Shown one piece after another: positions 10,426 to 21,660 of a DNA stretch of 64,000 bases (position 1 is its first letter; each line of letters opens with the position of its first letter). The stretch covers positions 178,939,741-179,003,740 of the forward strand of contig CM041465.1 of the NCBI GenBank assembly GCA_023213395.1. Direction: 5' to 3'. The stretch is from Cycas panzhihuaensis. Lineage: Eukaryota > Cycadophyta. A model generated the notes under the pieces. The model saw only the letters and a program-made list of their open reading frames with translations, made no database searches and had not been told where the DNA came from. The translations under genes and the position numbers were made by a program.

Positions 10426-11889
10426 TTAAAAGCCATTACCATAATTAGCCTAGTATGGACAAAGGAACTAGTCAAAGGTTATGATAAGGATGCTCATTCT
10501 CAAAAGGCACTACAAGAAATTAAGGAAGGACTAAATACCAAGTACTCTCTCCAAGGAAATTTAATCTTGCGAAAAGGTAAGATGCTAGTGCCTGTAGCAG
10601 CGACAATTAAAACAAAGATCTTAGAGGAGGCCCATGCATCACCAGTGGGAGGCCATACAGGAGTAGATAAAACCTTTTGCAAAGTTCGAGAAAATTTCTT
10701 CTGGAAATGAATGAAAGAAGAAATATAGAAATTTGTAGCAAAATGTGACCACTGCCAAAGAAAGAAAGGAGAAAATGTAAAAGCTCTAGGTCTTCTTCAG
10801 CCTCTACCGACTCAAAAATAAAGATGGGAGGAGATATCTATGGACTTCATCACAGGGCTACCAAAATCAGAAGGTAAGGATACTATTTTTGTTGTTGTGG
10901 ATCGACTAACCAAATATGCATATTTTAGGGGAATTCAAGCAACAACAAAAGCTCCTCAAATAACAGAGTTATTCATCAAGGAGATATATTGTCTCCATGG
11001 GTTTCCAAAAGTGATAGTTAGTGATCACGGTCCTAAATTCACTAGTCATTTCTGGCAAGAATTGTTTAGATTGGCAGGCACGAAGCTTAATATGAGTTCC
11101 ACGTATCACCCGCAATCAGATGGTTAGACAAAAGTTGTAAATAAATGCATAGAGGGTTATCTATGTAATTTCACCACTTAAAGCCCGCTCCAATGGCACA
11201 AATGGCTTCATTTAGCAGAATGGTGGTATAATATAACTTACCACACTTCTGCCAAGATGTCCCCTTTTCAAGCATTATATGGATTTGAACCACCATCCAT
11301 TCTTAATTAGACCCAGCCATCCAAAGTACAATCAATTGAAGAGTATCACCAACAGTTAAGGCAGATACTAGATACATTAAAAGATAACTTGAACTTAGCT
11401 CGTAATTGAATGAAGCAACAAGCTAATCTTTAAAGAACAGAGTATTTATTGGAGGTAGGAGACTGGGTTTTTCTGCGATTACAACCCTACAAACAGAATA
11501 GCCTAAAACAAACATGGATAAATAAACTTCAACCAAAATATTTTGGATCCTATAAAATCTTGGCTAAAATTAGAGATGTAGCCTACAAATTAGAGCTTCC
11601 CCCAGGTTGTCGAATATACAATACATTCCACATTTCTTGCCTTAAGAGGAAGTTAGGAGAAAGGGTACCAATCTAGACAGAACTTCTAATATTAGATGAG
11701 GAAGGAGGACTATCAGTTGAACCATAAGGCATCATTCAAAAACGTACCAAAAGGTTGCATTCTTATGAAATCAAAGAATACCTTATCAAATGGAAAACAA
11801 TGGACAATAGTGAAGCCATATGGGAATCTGAAGAATGGATATAACAGTACCAAAATTTACTGATGCTTTGAGGGAAAAGCATGTTTTGA
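10426..11889 (+). pseudogene. Element D integrase with chromodomain
   Basis: The zinc-binding block H-A-S-P-V-G-G-H-T-G is followed by C-D-H-C-Q-R (10630-10765). The core has D in M-D-F-I-T-G-L-P (10840) and D in V-S-D-H-G-P-K-F (about 11020). The third catalytic residue, E of Q-T-E-V-V-N, is Lys here (AAA 11131-11133), next to a TAG. The C-terminal part has [11 protein letters not shown] and I-S-C-L-K-R-K-L-G. A chromodomain follows (E-Y-L-I-K-W-K...W-E-S-E-E-W, 11770-11840), which in living chromoviruses steers integration to modified histones. The probable natural stop is TGA 11887-11889. Confidence 0.85.
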
Positions 11890-11901
11890 GGGGAGAAGAC
11901 T

Positions 11902-12458
11902 TGTAGCATTCCTAAATATAGTCATAAATATAGCATATGACCATTTAAATCAAAGGTATCTAAACGACGATTCCAACGGTCTAGACGAAAATTAATTCTG
12001 ACATCTATATCAAAAGTTATAGCCATTTAAATTTAGTCTGCCAATTTTTGGAGAAGTCTTGGCTGACTTCTATTTGTGCAGTATTTAGAATAATATCATC
12101 TTTTCTGGCCAACTTCTATTGCTATCCGTTGGCCGCCTATTTAAGGAGGATTTGTGGTCTCATTTCATCATCATCGGAGAAGTCTTGGATTGCAATATTT
12201 TTGGCCCTTTTTAGGAGCATTGTGGAGGGCACCTTACCTCGAAGAGGGATTCATTATCAACAATAATTACAAATTCGTTTGGTAATCTTATATCTATTTA
12301 GTTTATATTCATTTCATATCATTTTATATTTGTATACCATAAGTATTCATGTGGATTTGTATTGTTGCTCTCTTGATTGGATATTTTGCAAGTGCATTTG
12401 GTGGATATTTTGTCTATTTCTATAAAATTTGTTAGAAGAATTTTATAAGGTTGCTACA
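11902..12458 (+). repeat. Element D 3' LTR
   Basis: 557 bp, TGTAGCATTCC...GGTTGCTACA, preceded by the purine tract GGGGAGAAGACT. Confidence 0.9.
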
Positions 12459-12981
12459 ACAAACATATAAAAATGGTTATCTATTCAGAAGCATGTGATA
12501 AAAGACCTCTTTTTTTAATCACAGTCTCTATTTTTACATCTTATTAACTTGATGTCTAAACTTTGCACTATTAAAACCATTTTAAAAAATTCTCAAAGTA
12601 TGTCATGCAACCACTTGTTGGAAATTCCTATGAGCCCATTTTGTAATGCAATTAACAACACTCAATTCTGGTATTATAATGGAGAGTTATAGTAGTTTTT
12701 GTGAACATGCATATTTTTTGATAAAAAATAAAATAAAATAAAAAACCCCTTTATCATTAGGTCCCTAGTCACTTTCAAACACCTATATGACTATACTGAA
12801 GGGCTAGTAGATTTTGAAAACATATTTAAAATATTTTAATTTTATCAAGTAAAGTTTATAAACTTTAATTTATAAAAAAAATATAATTTTCTAATAAAAT
12901 TTTATCATATGATATGTACACCTCTCCTAAATGCTCTAATGATGTCCATGCTCAAAATAGTCGCTATTTCTAGTATGGAAT
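12459..12981. other. Element B2 internal sequence, no gene seen
   Basis: A+T-rich stretch between D and E. No coding trace, tRNA or repeat beyond short A runs. Confidence 0.5.
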
Positions 12982-13272
12982 TATTAGAAATAAAAATACA
13001 ATATATACAAAGACAATGGTGAATTAAAGATATAACAATGAAGAATGAATAAGATAAAGTATGGATAACAAATGAATACCAGATATGGAGAATTGGCCAA
13101 AACTCAAATTAAAAAGAATGATAGTGTACATACTTATAATACATGCTCACCATTAGTGAGAGAACCTTATAGGTCAATCTAGAGGTGGCCTACAAACTTT
13201 AGTATAAAAATATAAATAATATTGAGAGAGATTACATGAGGGTAATTATGCAATTAGGTATTACACCTAATA
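12982..13272 (-). repeat. Element E 3' LTR
   Basis: The partner of 16122-16430. It ends ...ATTACACCTAATA against ...ATTACACCTAACA in the other copy. Confidence 0.78.
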
Positions 13273-13364
13273 TTTCCTCCCTGTAATAGTTAATTATATA
13301 ATCAAATGTCACATCAAATGATAAATGTCAAGTCTCCAAATGAATGTTGGATCAACTACTACAA

Positions 13365-13775
13365 TAGTATAAAATGTTATCGATGTCTATATGAAGTGAA
13401 TTCTATCTACCGAAATACATTAGTTACTAGATGTTCTAGCTACCAATTGAGTGGGAACTTACTTTGCATATATGGTTCAATCAATGCTAGCAAGAGTAGC
13501 TTTAACAATGTCTCACCCCTTGCTTGTATGGGACTATGAATAAACTTCAAATAAATAATGCCAAATCTTGAAATAAACTGAATCTTAATCTGCTGCACTA
13601 GTATAAAGAACTATTGATGTCCATATGAAGAGAACACCATCCATCGAACCACATGGGTCACTAGTCGTTGTGACCACAAGTTAGTTAGGAGTTTTCTTTG
13701 TGTATGTGAATTAATCAAACCCAACAAGAGTACGTGTAAAAGTGTCCCACCCCTTACTTGTATGGGAATATAAGT
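13365..13775. repeat. Two diverged copies of a ~190-bp block
   Basis: 13365-13545 and about 13600-13775 share the order AGTATAAA, GATGTC-ATATGAAG, a middle part and CACCCCTTxCTTGTATGGGA. They are a diverged tandem duplication inside element E. Confidence 0.6.
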
Positions 13776-13802
13776 AGTATTCATATGGCTTCAAATCACA
13801 TC

Positions 13803-13942
13803 ATGGGCTAAAACATACCTCCATGGGCTTACATCATGCCTCCATGGGCTTACATCATACCTCCATGGGCTAAAACATGCCTCCATTGGTTAAAACATCA
13901 TGCCTCCATGGGCTTACATCATGCACCATGGGCTAAAAAATC
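13803..13942. repeat. Tandem array of 20-23-bp units
   Basis: Seven units alternate between ATGGGCTTACATCATGCCTCC and a shorter ATGGGCTAAAACATGCCTCC form. They start at about 13803, 13823, 13844, 13865, 13885, 13908 and 13928. They lie in the transcribed interior of element E. Confidence 0.85.
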
Positions 13943-16108
13943 TAACAATAAATGTTTTTGCATGACTCAAAAGATAGATGTGACTCAAATATTATATGAA
14001 TGACTCTCTCTTATATAATGAAGCTTAAAATAGGTTCTCTAAATCCATAAAATAAGACCTTGATACATGTTATCCCTCCTATTTAGGGTACATCATATCA
14101 TGGAGCCTTGAAAATACATATATGTGCCTGAAGAAGCTAAAAAAAAATGAAGAGAAATATAAACTTATGACTTTGAATTGAGATTTCTACATAAAAATAA
14201 CTCCAAATAATATCAAATGACTAGACAACAAAAAGATCTCTCAGTTATGAATCCAACACAACTGACGAGACTAAAAATGGAGCCTCCTAACTCAAGTTAT
14301 AGTAGAAAATGTGATAAGGACTCTATAAAATCTAAAAATTAGGGGTTAATTCCCTTTTTCTAATAACGACTAGTTGTATAGGAGCCTCATGTGACCATGG
14401 GTTAAACAAAAGGGGGGGAGGGTAGTAGAATTCAAATACTTATCAAATATGTTAAAATCTAGTTTTGAAAATAAAAAGAAAATATTAACCCCATCACATA
14501 AAAAAAAAACATCCACTCAAAATATTTTTATCAAATAAAATAATAATATAATGAATACCCTAAAAAATTTAGGGTTTCAACAATATTTTTTATTTGCCAT
14601 ATTCTTTTCCTCTATAATTTTTGTAGCCACCATTTATCTCTATTTGTCATTATTACAATTTGCAGGTCTACGCAGGAATCCATGGCAATGAGGGGGTTGA
14701 TGGTCCACTATATCCACATAGAAAAATTAATCTTATCTCCATTCCAATTCTAATCAGTAGGACGTGTGAAACATACTCCTTTCAGATATTATCTCCATAC
14801 TTAAGCAACTTACATCTCTATTATTTTCATCAAGGGAATGTTTAGGTTTTCTCTTAGACAGCATCTTCTTTCATTTTCCATTGACATGACCTTTTCCTCA
14901 CATTTGCTTCAAACCTAAAGAAAATAGAGTTGGAACTTCAATAATCTAGTACTTCATCTATTATTGTTCCAACTTTAAAGCACTCAAGCAGGGGTGTTAA
15001 ATTCAAAACCAAGAGGGTGCAATGTGGACATTGCTCTAAATATAGTCGCTATGTAATTATAGGGAAAAGAGCTTGCACAGATGATTACAGAAACTCTGTT
15101 AAGAAATTATAGGGGTGGGAGGTCTTGAGTTCAACTCTCATTTTGAGCATTATTCAATCTGATATGATGTAGTTATGGGGTTACCATTTAATGCCCACCA
15201 TTAGACAACGTTACTATTAATCATTCTAGCAGTTGTAAAGAAGATCCACCATATCCCAAAACCATTGCAATATACCCTAATATATACTTTCTTCCTATAG
15301 ATTTGTAAGCTAAAATGGGGAGCTAAAGCTAAAGGTGGTGCATTAATCATCTATTGATAAGTGCATAGTCATGCAATAGAAGTAAGCATTTGAGTTTTTC
15401 TTTGACAATGAGTAGACTATTACATCAAACACTTCTGTGTCCAAGGATCTGCCTAATAATGAATACATGATTTTGGGATATAGCAACATATGGACCAGAT
15501 ATGGCAACATGCAGTTTTGTCTTCCTTTTTTATTTTTTTGAAAGCATATTTCCATAATTTATAGGGTGATTAGGCCTATACCTGGTGTTAAGATCTTCTT
15601 TCTTTTTTATACATAAAACATAAACTAAAAAACTATAAATATATTTTTAAATTTTTGATAGAATAGTCTGCTCAACTGTAGATATTTATTCCATGAATAT
15701 AGAGTTATTTTTGAGTTCTGGATAGCCAAAAGAAATTCCTTCAACTACTACAAGCATCTCTGTTATAATCTGCCCACTGGCATGTAAGGAGGTTGCTTTA
15801 TACCAACTACAAATGCTCATAAAATGAAAATTTCTCCTTGTTGATAATACACAACTTCAAATAGCTTCAAAGAATGCTTCAAAACAAGCTTAAAAATAGC
15901 CTCATTATAATATCAAAATAGCTCCTCAAAAGTTGATAACAATCCCATAAAAAATGTACATAAGATGGCTTCAAATAACATGAAATGATCCTTCAAGTAA
16001 CTAATGTCATAAAACAAATATATTAAAAAAATGACAAGGTTTTAAAAGATCAAAACAATGATAACATGTACAAGGCTTTACAATAATGCCTCCAAGGATT
16101 CAACCTTG
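13943..16108. other. Element E interior, no gene seen
   Basis: A+T-rich sequence with short open frames only. None of them shows a known domain. Confidence 0.5.
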
Positions 16109-16121
16109 GGCTTTGATACCA

Positions 16122-16430
16122 TGTTAGAAATTGAAAATGTAATACATATAAAGATAATTGTGACTTAAAGATGTAATAATGAAGAATAAATAAGATAAAG
16201 TATGTAGAACAAATGAGTATTAGATATGGAAAATTGGCCAAAACTCAAATTAGAAAGAATGATAGTGTACATACTTATAGTACATGCTCACCATTAGTGA
16301 GAGAACCTGATAGGTCAATCTAGAGGTGGTACACGTCTCTATGTGACTCACAACCTATAATATAAAAATATAAATAATATAGAGAGAGATTATATGAGCG
16401 TAATTATGTAATTAGGTATTACACCTAACA
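16122..16430 (-). repeat. Element E 5' LTR with adjoining primer site
   Basis: 309 bp. Immediately to its left (16109-16121) the - strand reads ATGGTATCAAAGC, matching tRNA-iMet. Confidence 0.78.
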
Positions 16431-17726
16431 ACAATAACTCTCTAAGATAAATTAGGCCTTCCAAATAAAATAATAACCTTTATTTTACCCAAAACACACT
16501 CACAGTAGAGAAAACAACATTATAAAATGCCTAATTCTTATCAATTCTTATACAAATATATCCAATATAGAATAGGGCCACCCAATCATTGTTGGGGCCA
16601 ACATACACAATTGTGTGATAGATTTATACTTGTAGAATGTACTAGCAACTTCAAAAATTTATCTTGTAGTATTTTGTCTTAATTGGGAGGAACCCAACTT
16701 GCCTTAAATCTACCCAACATTGTAATAGAGCTACCCAACCACCATTGGAGCCAAAATAGAGCTCAAATTACATTAGCATATTATCAAAACACTAATATAT
16801 TTTGTATAACAACTATAAAGATAGAATATGAGCAAAAACTAGCTAGAAAATGATGCAAAAATACATTGAAACTATATAAACCCTTATTACTCTTTCATAC
16901 ATTATTATGGCTCTCAAAGCAATATATAGCCTCTACCATGACCTCAAATCTCCTCCCTATAATCTATTATAACTTAAAAATAGAGAGATCTTTCACCCAA
17001 CACTCTAATTTCTTCATTAAATGAGAACTTTCAGTCTTCAACTTACTCATGGGGTGGCATTGTTAAATAAGAACTCCAATGAACTTACAAACTCTAATTA
17101 TACACACTTATTGGCCATCATTTTTCATATGCATAAGCCCTTAACAAATTATCAAGCCCCATATTAAGCCCCAAATATGTTAGTTTTCTTCAATACCAAC
17201 TAATAAATTGTTATTGCTCTCAACATGTTGTAAAACTATTATAAATCAAGGTTTTAGTTATGATAGAGGGAAAAACTATGATGTACTTGCCAAAACACCA
17301 ATTTATAGGCTGATCAAGCCTTGATCTAAAGCCTTGCTCTTGGACTTGTGTAGCACCTACTTATGTACTAGAAAAATATGCAAATAACTAGTTTAATAAT
17401 GAATCAAACATGTAACAAATCTTTATGAAATTAAGATAACTATAACACCTATGTTCTGAACTAGATTTGTACTACATAGGCACCAACATGCTCTAGGCTC
17501 ATGACACCAACATACTTCTAAGTGGCTTGCATAACTACAATTTGAAACCATATACAAACTATAGTAAAACTTCACCTTATAAATAAATAGGCTAACCCCC
17601 CTTACTAGTCATAAGTAGACATATTAAAACGAGTTCAATATAAACCCTTGATGGGTGTACACACTCATAATCTTATAACCTAACTTAAGGTGCAAAAGTA
17701 GGCTTAGACTAAAGCTTTAACCACTA
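16431..17726. other. Element B2 leader region, no gene seen
   Basis: A+T-rich sequence between E and the B2 primer site. No coding frame of note. Confidence 0.5.
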
Positions 17727-17739
17727 CTTTAATACTAAT

Positions 17740-18124
17740 TGTTAGAATATATTATAAGTAAAATATAATAAAATACTAAATAATAGAAATAACAGTGCAT
17801 AAACATAAGTTACACAGGTCTAAGACCTAATAAGATTATTAAACTATACAATACAAGTGGATAACAAATTAAAGAATAATTATAAATACATAACATAAAC
17901 ACTTATGAAAAATGATCATTTCTGATTATATTATGTCAAATTAATAGATATATATAGTACATATCACCACCTAGTTAGCTAATCATATTTTAGAAGCCAC
18001 TTAATCAACCAATAACTAACATTATAAATAAGTATGTATATTATAATTTTTTAGTGCACATTAAATGGATAACCATATTGATTTATATCAATTAGATATT
18101 CGTAGGGGTTAACATTACCTAACA
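17740..18124 (-). repeat. Element B2 5' LTR
   Basis: About 385 bp, the partner of 6149-6521. The decayed primer site is at 17727-17739. Confidence 0.77.
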
Positions 18125-18163
18125 TATATGAGATAGTAAGCATACTAGCATAGTAAACATATA

Positions 18164-20915
18164 TGATACTAGATGAATTGTTAGATGGGTTACCACCTAC
18201 GAGAGATATTCAATATCATATTAACCTAATTATAAGGTTTACTTTACTAAATCAAGTAGCCTATCAATTGAGCCCAATAGAGAATAAAGAATTGAATAAA
18301 TAGGTAGATGAGTTGATATATAAAGGTATCATGAGAGAGAGTTTAAGTCTATATATAACTCCTACACTTCTGATCCTAAAGAAAGATGGTACTTTAAGGA
18401 TGTATGTTGATTATAGGATAATTAACAAAATCACAATCAGGTATAATTTTTTAATCCCTCGAATGGATGGCATATTAAATGTCTTAGTAAGTGTAAATTA
18501 TTTAACCAAAATCAACTTGAGAAGTGGTTATTATTAGATTTAGATCTAGGAAGGAGATGAATAGAAGATGACCTTCAAAATAAAATATGAGTTATAGAAT
18601 TAGCTATTTATACTATTTAGAATGCCAAATGTGCCAAGCATATTCATGAGGCTAATGAATACTATTTTATGACCACATACTTGTAAGTCTATAGTTATCT
18701 ATCTTGATGACATTTTGATATTTAGTAAAACTAAGGAAGAGTATTTAGTACACCTAAGGATGGTGTTATATATATTAAAGGTAGAAAAGCTATATATGAA
18801 CTTGAAGAAATATAATTATATATAGAGCAATTTAGTATTTTTGGGATTTATAAAATTTTAAGATAGACCACATATTGATAAACAGAATATTAGATCCATT
18901 TTTGAATGACCTACACCTAAGAATGTAATAGAGATGAGGAGCTTCCATAGCCTAGCCATATTTTATAGGAAGTTCATCATTAATTTTAGTGGTAGTATTA
19001 CTCCACTGCTAAATTGTATGAAGGGAAAGTAATTTATCTAGACTAAGGCAATAGAGTAGAGTTTCAAACTAATGAAGTAAAATATATGAAAGACACCTAT
19101 ATTACCATTACTAGATTTAAAAAAAATATTTAGAGTTAATTATAATGTAATATATGTGGTGATTAGAGCCATATTAAATTAAGAAGGAAGGTAAGAAAGA
19201 AGTGTTCTACATATGACATAGAGTTCTATACTATTATACAAGCATTGAGGCATTATAGGCACTATCTTATGCCCAAGGAGTTTATTTAATTTACAGGCCA
19301 TTAGGCATTAATGTATAAAAATATATAGAAAAAGATGAATATTATACATGTAAAATAGGTTTAGTATTTGCAAGGCTTTAGTTTCATCCTAAAGCTTAAA
19401 TTAGGAAAACAAAACGAAGTGATTGATGCATTAAGCAGAAGGGTAGCATTATTAACTACTATGGTGAGTGAAGTGGTTAGATTTGATTCTTTAAACGAAT
19501 TTTATAAAACTAACGTAAATTTTAAAAAAATTATAGATCATTGTAGAAATCCCTTAGTTAGTGTAAATGGGTTTGAGAATGATGATTATTTGATAAAGTA
19601 TGGACACTTGTTGAAGGTAAAATAATTATGAATTTTAGTTGAGTTCATGAGGAATAACATTATGTCAGAATTATATAGTAGAGGTTTTAAAGAATACTTG
19701 GGCAAGAACAAAACCATAACTTTTGTGGAAGAGAAGTAGTTTTGGCCAAAGATAAAATAGGATGTAGTAAAGTATGTGGTAAGATATAAGACTTATTGGC
19801 TAGTTAAAGGACATGTACAAAATACTAGATTATATATGCCATTTCTAGTGGTAGAAGGATAATAGATAAATTTAAGTATGGATTCTATATTAGGATTACC
19901 AAACATCTAAAGAGAATAACTTTATATTTGTTGTTATCGATAGATTTTCAAAGATGGCTCATTTGATTATATGTAAAAAGACTAGTACTACCACAAGGAT
20001 AATAAATTTAGTTTCTAAGGACATTATCAAGTTGCATGGGGTATTTAAGACTATTATTTCAGATAGATATACAAATTTTTGAGTTATTTCTAGAGAACAT
20101 TATGGAAGAAGTTAGGAAAAAGTTATAATTTAGTGGTGCTTACCATCCATAAATAGACAGGTAGATAGAGATGATAAATAGGAGTTTTAAAAACCTATTA
20201 AGATGTATCATTGGAGAAAAACCTAAGTAGTGGGATTTGGTATTAGTACAACTTGAGTTTGCCTATAATGGCTCTATAAATAGATCAACAGATAAATCAC
20301 CATTTCAAATTGAGTATGGAAGAAATACTAAGGGAATATTAGATTTTGTACAATCACCTATTGATGATAGGATAAGCAATGATGTAGAGGCCCTTACAAA
20401 ATACATGTAGAAGGCGCATGATGAGGTAAGGAGAAAATTATAAGATAGTAACGATAATTATGAGGAAACAACAAATCTAAGAAAGAGAAATAAGGTATTT
20501 ACATGAGTGGATTTGGTGATGGTGTACTTAACAAAGGATAAATTTCCTTAAGGTACATATAACAAATCAAAATATAAGAAGATAAGTCCCTATAGGATGG
20601 TAAAAAGAAATAATGACAATGCTTATGAGGTGAATCTACCCTATAAATTTGATATTTCACTTCTTCCTAAGTTTTTTTATTTATATATTTTCCACGAAAG
20701 GGATGATGACATAGGACATTAGGAAGAAGAGGTGAATTGGAGGTAGTAAATACTAAGAAAGAAGATAGAAGACATTAAATATGTATTGGATAGGAAAATA
20801 GTTCACAATAGGTAAGGTAATTATGATGGGTATTTAGTCCAATGGAAAGGGCTACAATAAGAGGACAATAGTTGGATTTTAGAAGGTGAATTATAGAAAC
20901 TCATTTTAAACAAAT
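18164..20915 (+). pseudogene. Element A pol: RT, RNase H, integrase, chromodomain (decayed)
   Basis: The RT fingers show L-P-P-x-R-D-I-Q-Y and L-K-K-D-G-T-L-R-M-Y-V-D-Y-R; the palm has an intact catalytic Y-L-D-D at 18700-18711. RNase H remnants follow, ending with G-K-Q-N-E-V-I-D-A-L-S-R-R near 19400-19440, a standard end of gypsy RNase H. Integrase remnants run from about 19650 to 20650 in shifting frames. A chromodomain-like block (G-Y-L-V-Q-W-K-G-L, then S-W) lies at about 20820-20880, which places the element among chromoviruses. Dozens of stops and several frameshifts make it non-functional. It follows the right LTR of B2 without a gap. Confidence 0.72.
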
Positions 20916-20930
20916 AGAAAGAATTTTAAT

Positions 20931-21660
20931 ATAATAAATCATAGGAGTTGAGTTCTTTTCAAGTATATAAGAATGATACAGGAGTATCTATATTCTTTGT
21001 ATTAGAAAAAACAAAAAAACTTATATTAAAATTAACATATCTCGCTTATTAATGGCATATTTCTGATAAATTATATATGAAAATTGAAGTTCAATATGAG
21101 GTCTATAACTTCTAGTATAAACTAACTACACATGGTTGTTAAAGGCGTCGATGCATGGTTGTTTTAAAAAAAGTGTCATTTAGGACTTCAAAATTATATT
21201 TTAATTTTGATTATAAAAATTCTAAAATAAAAAAAGGTAAGATATAATTTTTAGGATGTGAAATATGTTTAAGAAGAGGTAAATAGGAGGTTAAGGGCCT
21301 ATTATATTTTTAATTACCTTTAAGTTAATTTTTATTTCAGTGAATTGGAGATATTTTAGAAATTTTAGTAAAAGTAGTAATAGTTAAGATTTTATTAAAA
21401 ATAGAATGTTTTATTTAAGAGTTTTTCTTTCCTAAATTAATTACCTAATTTTGGAGGATGGTCATTAGGAATTTTGCATGGCAAAAGGCTTCAAATTTGT
21501 ACATTTTTGGGTTTGTTAATAAAAATAACATTCAATTCTTAGAATAGAAGAAAGAAAAATTTCAAGCAAAGTGTTCTTGTGAGGTTTGGGTTTGTTTTCA
21601 CTCTAAAATTACTTTATTTTCACATTCATGAATGTGTTACTGAAGGAATCACCACCCCAC
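20931..21660. other. Probable 3' flank or LTR of element A, unpaired
   Basis: A+T-rich sequence follows the chromodomain. A 3' LTR would be expected here, but its partner is outside the window, so its limits cannot be set. No gene seen. Confidence 0.35.

Larger units (their letters stand above)
6781..12458 (+). mobile_element. Element D: Ty3/gypsy chromovirus, structurally complete
   Basis: Two 557-bp LTRs (6781-7337 and 11902-12458) flank a full gag-PR-RT-RH-INT-chromodomain series. The 5' LTR is followed by the tRNA-iMet primer site TGGTATCAGAGC (7340-7351), and a purine tract (11890-11901) precedes the 3' LTR. Flanks ATAAA/ACAAA are a likely target duplication in element B2. The whole gag-pol stays in one reading frame for 4.5 kb and is broken by nonsense codons only. 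Two catalytic residues are also lost, so the copy is dead. Confidence 0.88.
12982..16430 (-). mobile_element. Element E: non-coding LTR element (LARD-like)
   Basis: LTRs of about 291 and 309 bp lie at 12982-13272 and 16122-16430 and share long blocks such as GGCCAAAACTCAAATTA and ACATGCTCACCATTAGTGAG. On the - strand the right copy is followed by a tRNA-iMet-type primer site (ATGGTATCAAAGC, 16109-16121). The left copy is preceded by a purine tract (reverse complement of 13273-13281). The 2.8-kb interior has no recognisable gag or pol, only tandem repeats. It lies inside B2. Confidence 0.78.
6149..18124 (-). mobile_element. Element B2: non-autonomous LTR element, host of D and E
   Basis: LTRs of about 375-385 bp lie at 6149-6521 and 17740-18124. 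On the - strand the right copy is followed by a decayed tRNA-iMet primer site (17727-17739), and a purine tract (reverse complement of 6522-6531) precedes the left copy. Flanks CATAT/TATAT resemble a target duplication within element A. Once D (6781-12458) and E (12982-16430) are subtracted, only about 2.1 kb of internal sequence remains (6522-6780, 12459-12981, 16431-17726). I recognise no protein in it, so the element depended on another for movement. Confidence 0.75.
1..20930 (+). mobile_element. Element A: decayed Ty3/gypsy chromovirus, split by two insertions
   Basis: Protease, reverse transcriptase, RNase H, integrase and chromodomain remnants occur in the gypsy order on the + strand, but only in three pieces: 1-33, 5818-6148 and 18125 to about 20930. 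The reading continues across both gaps, which are exactly filled by LTR elements B (34-5817) and B2 (6149-18124). Flanks look like target duplications: GGCAG/GGAAG around B and CATAT/TATAT around B2. The 5' LTR and gag lie left of the window. No LTR pair is available, so the right end is only an estimate. Many stops and frameshifts mark it as the oldest layer here. Confidence 0.75.

Noticed and set aside
13803-13942. Regularly spaced short repeats, considered as a CRISPR-like array.
   Set aside because: The units are contiguous without spacers, and the DNA is plant nuclear.
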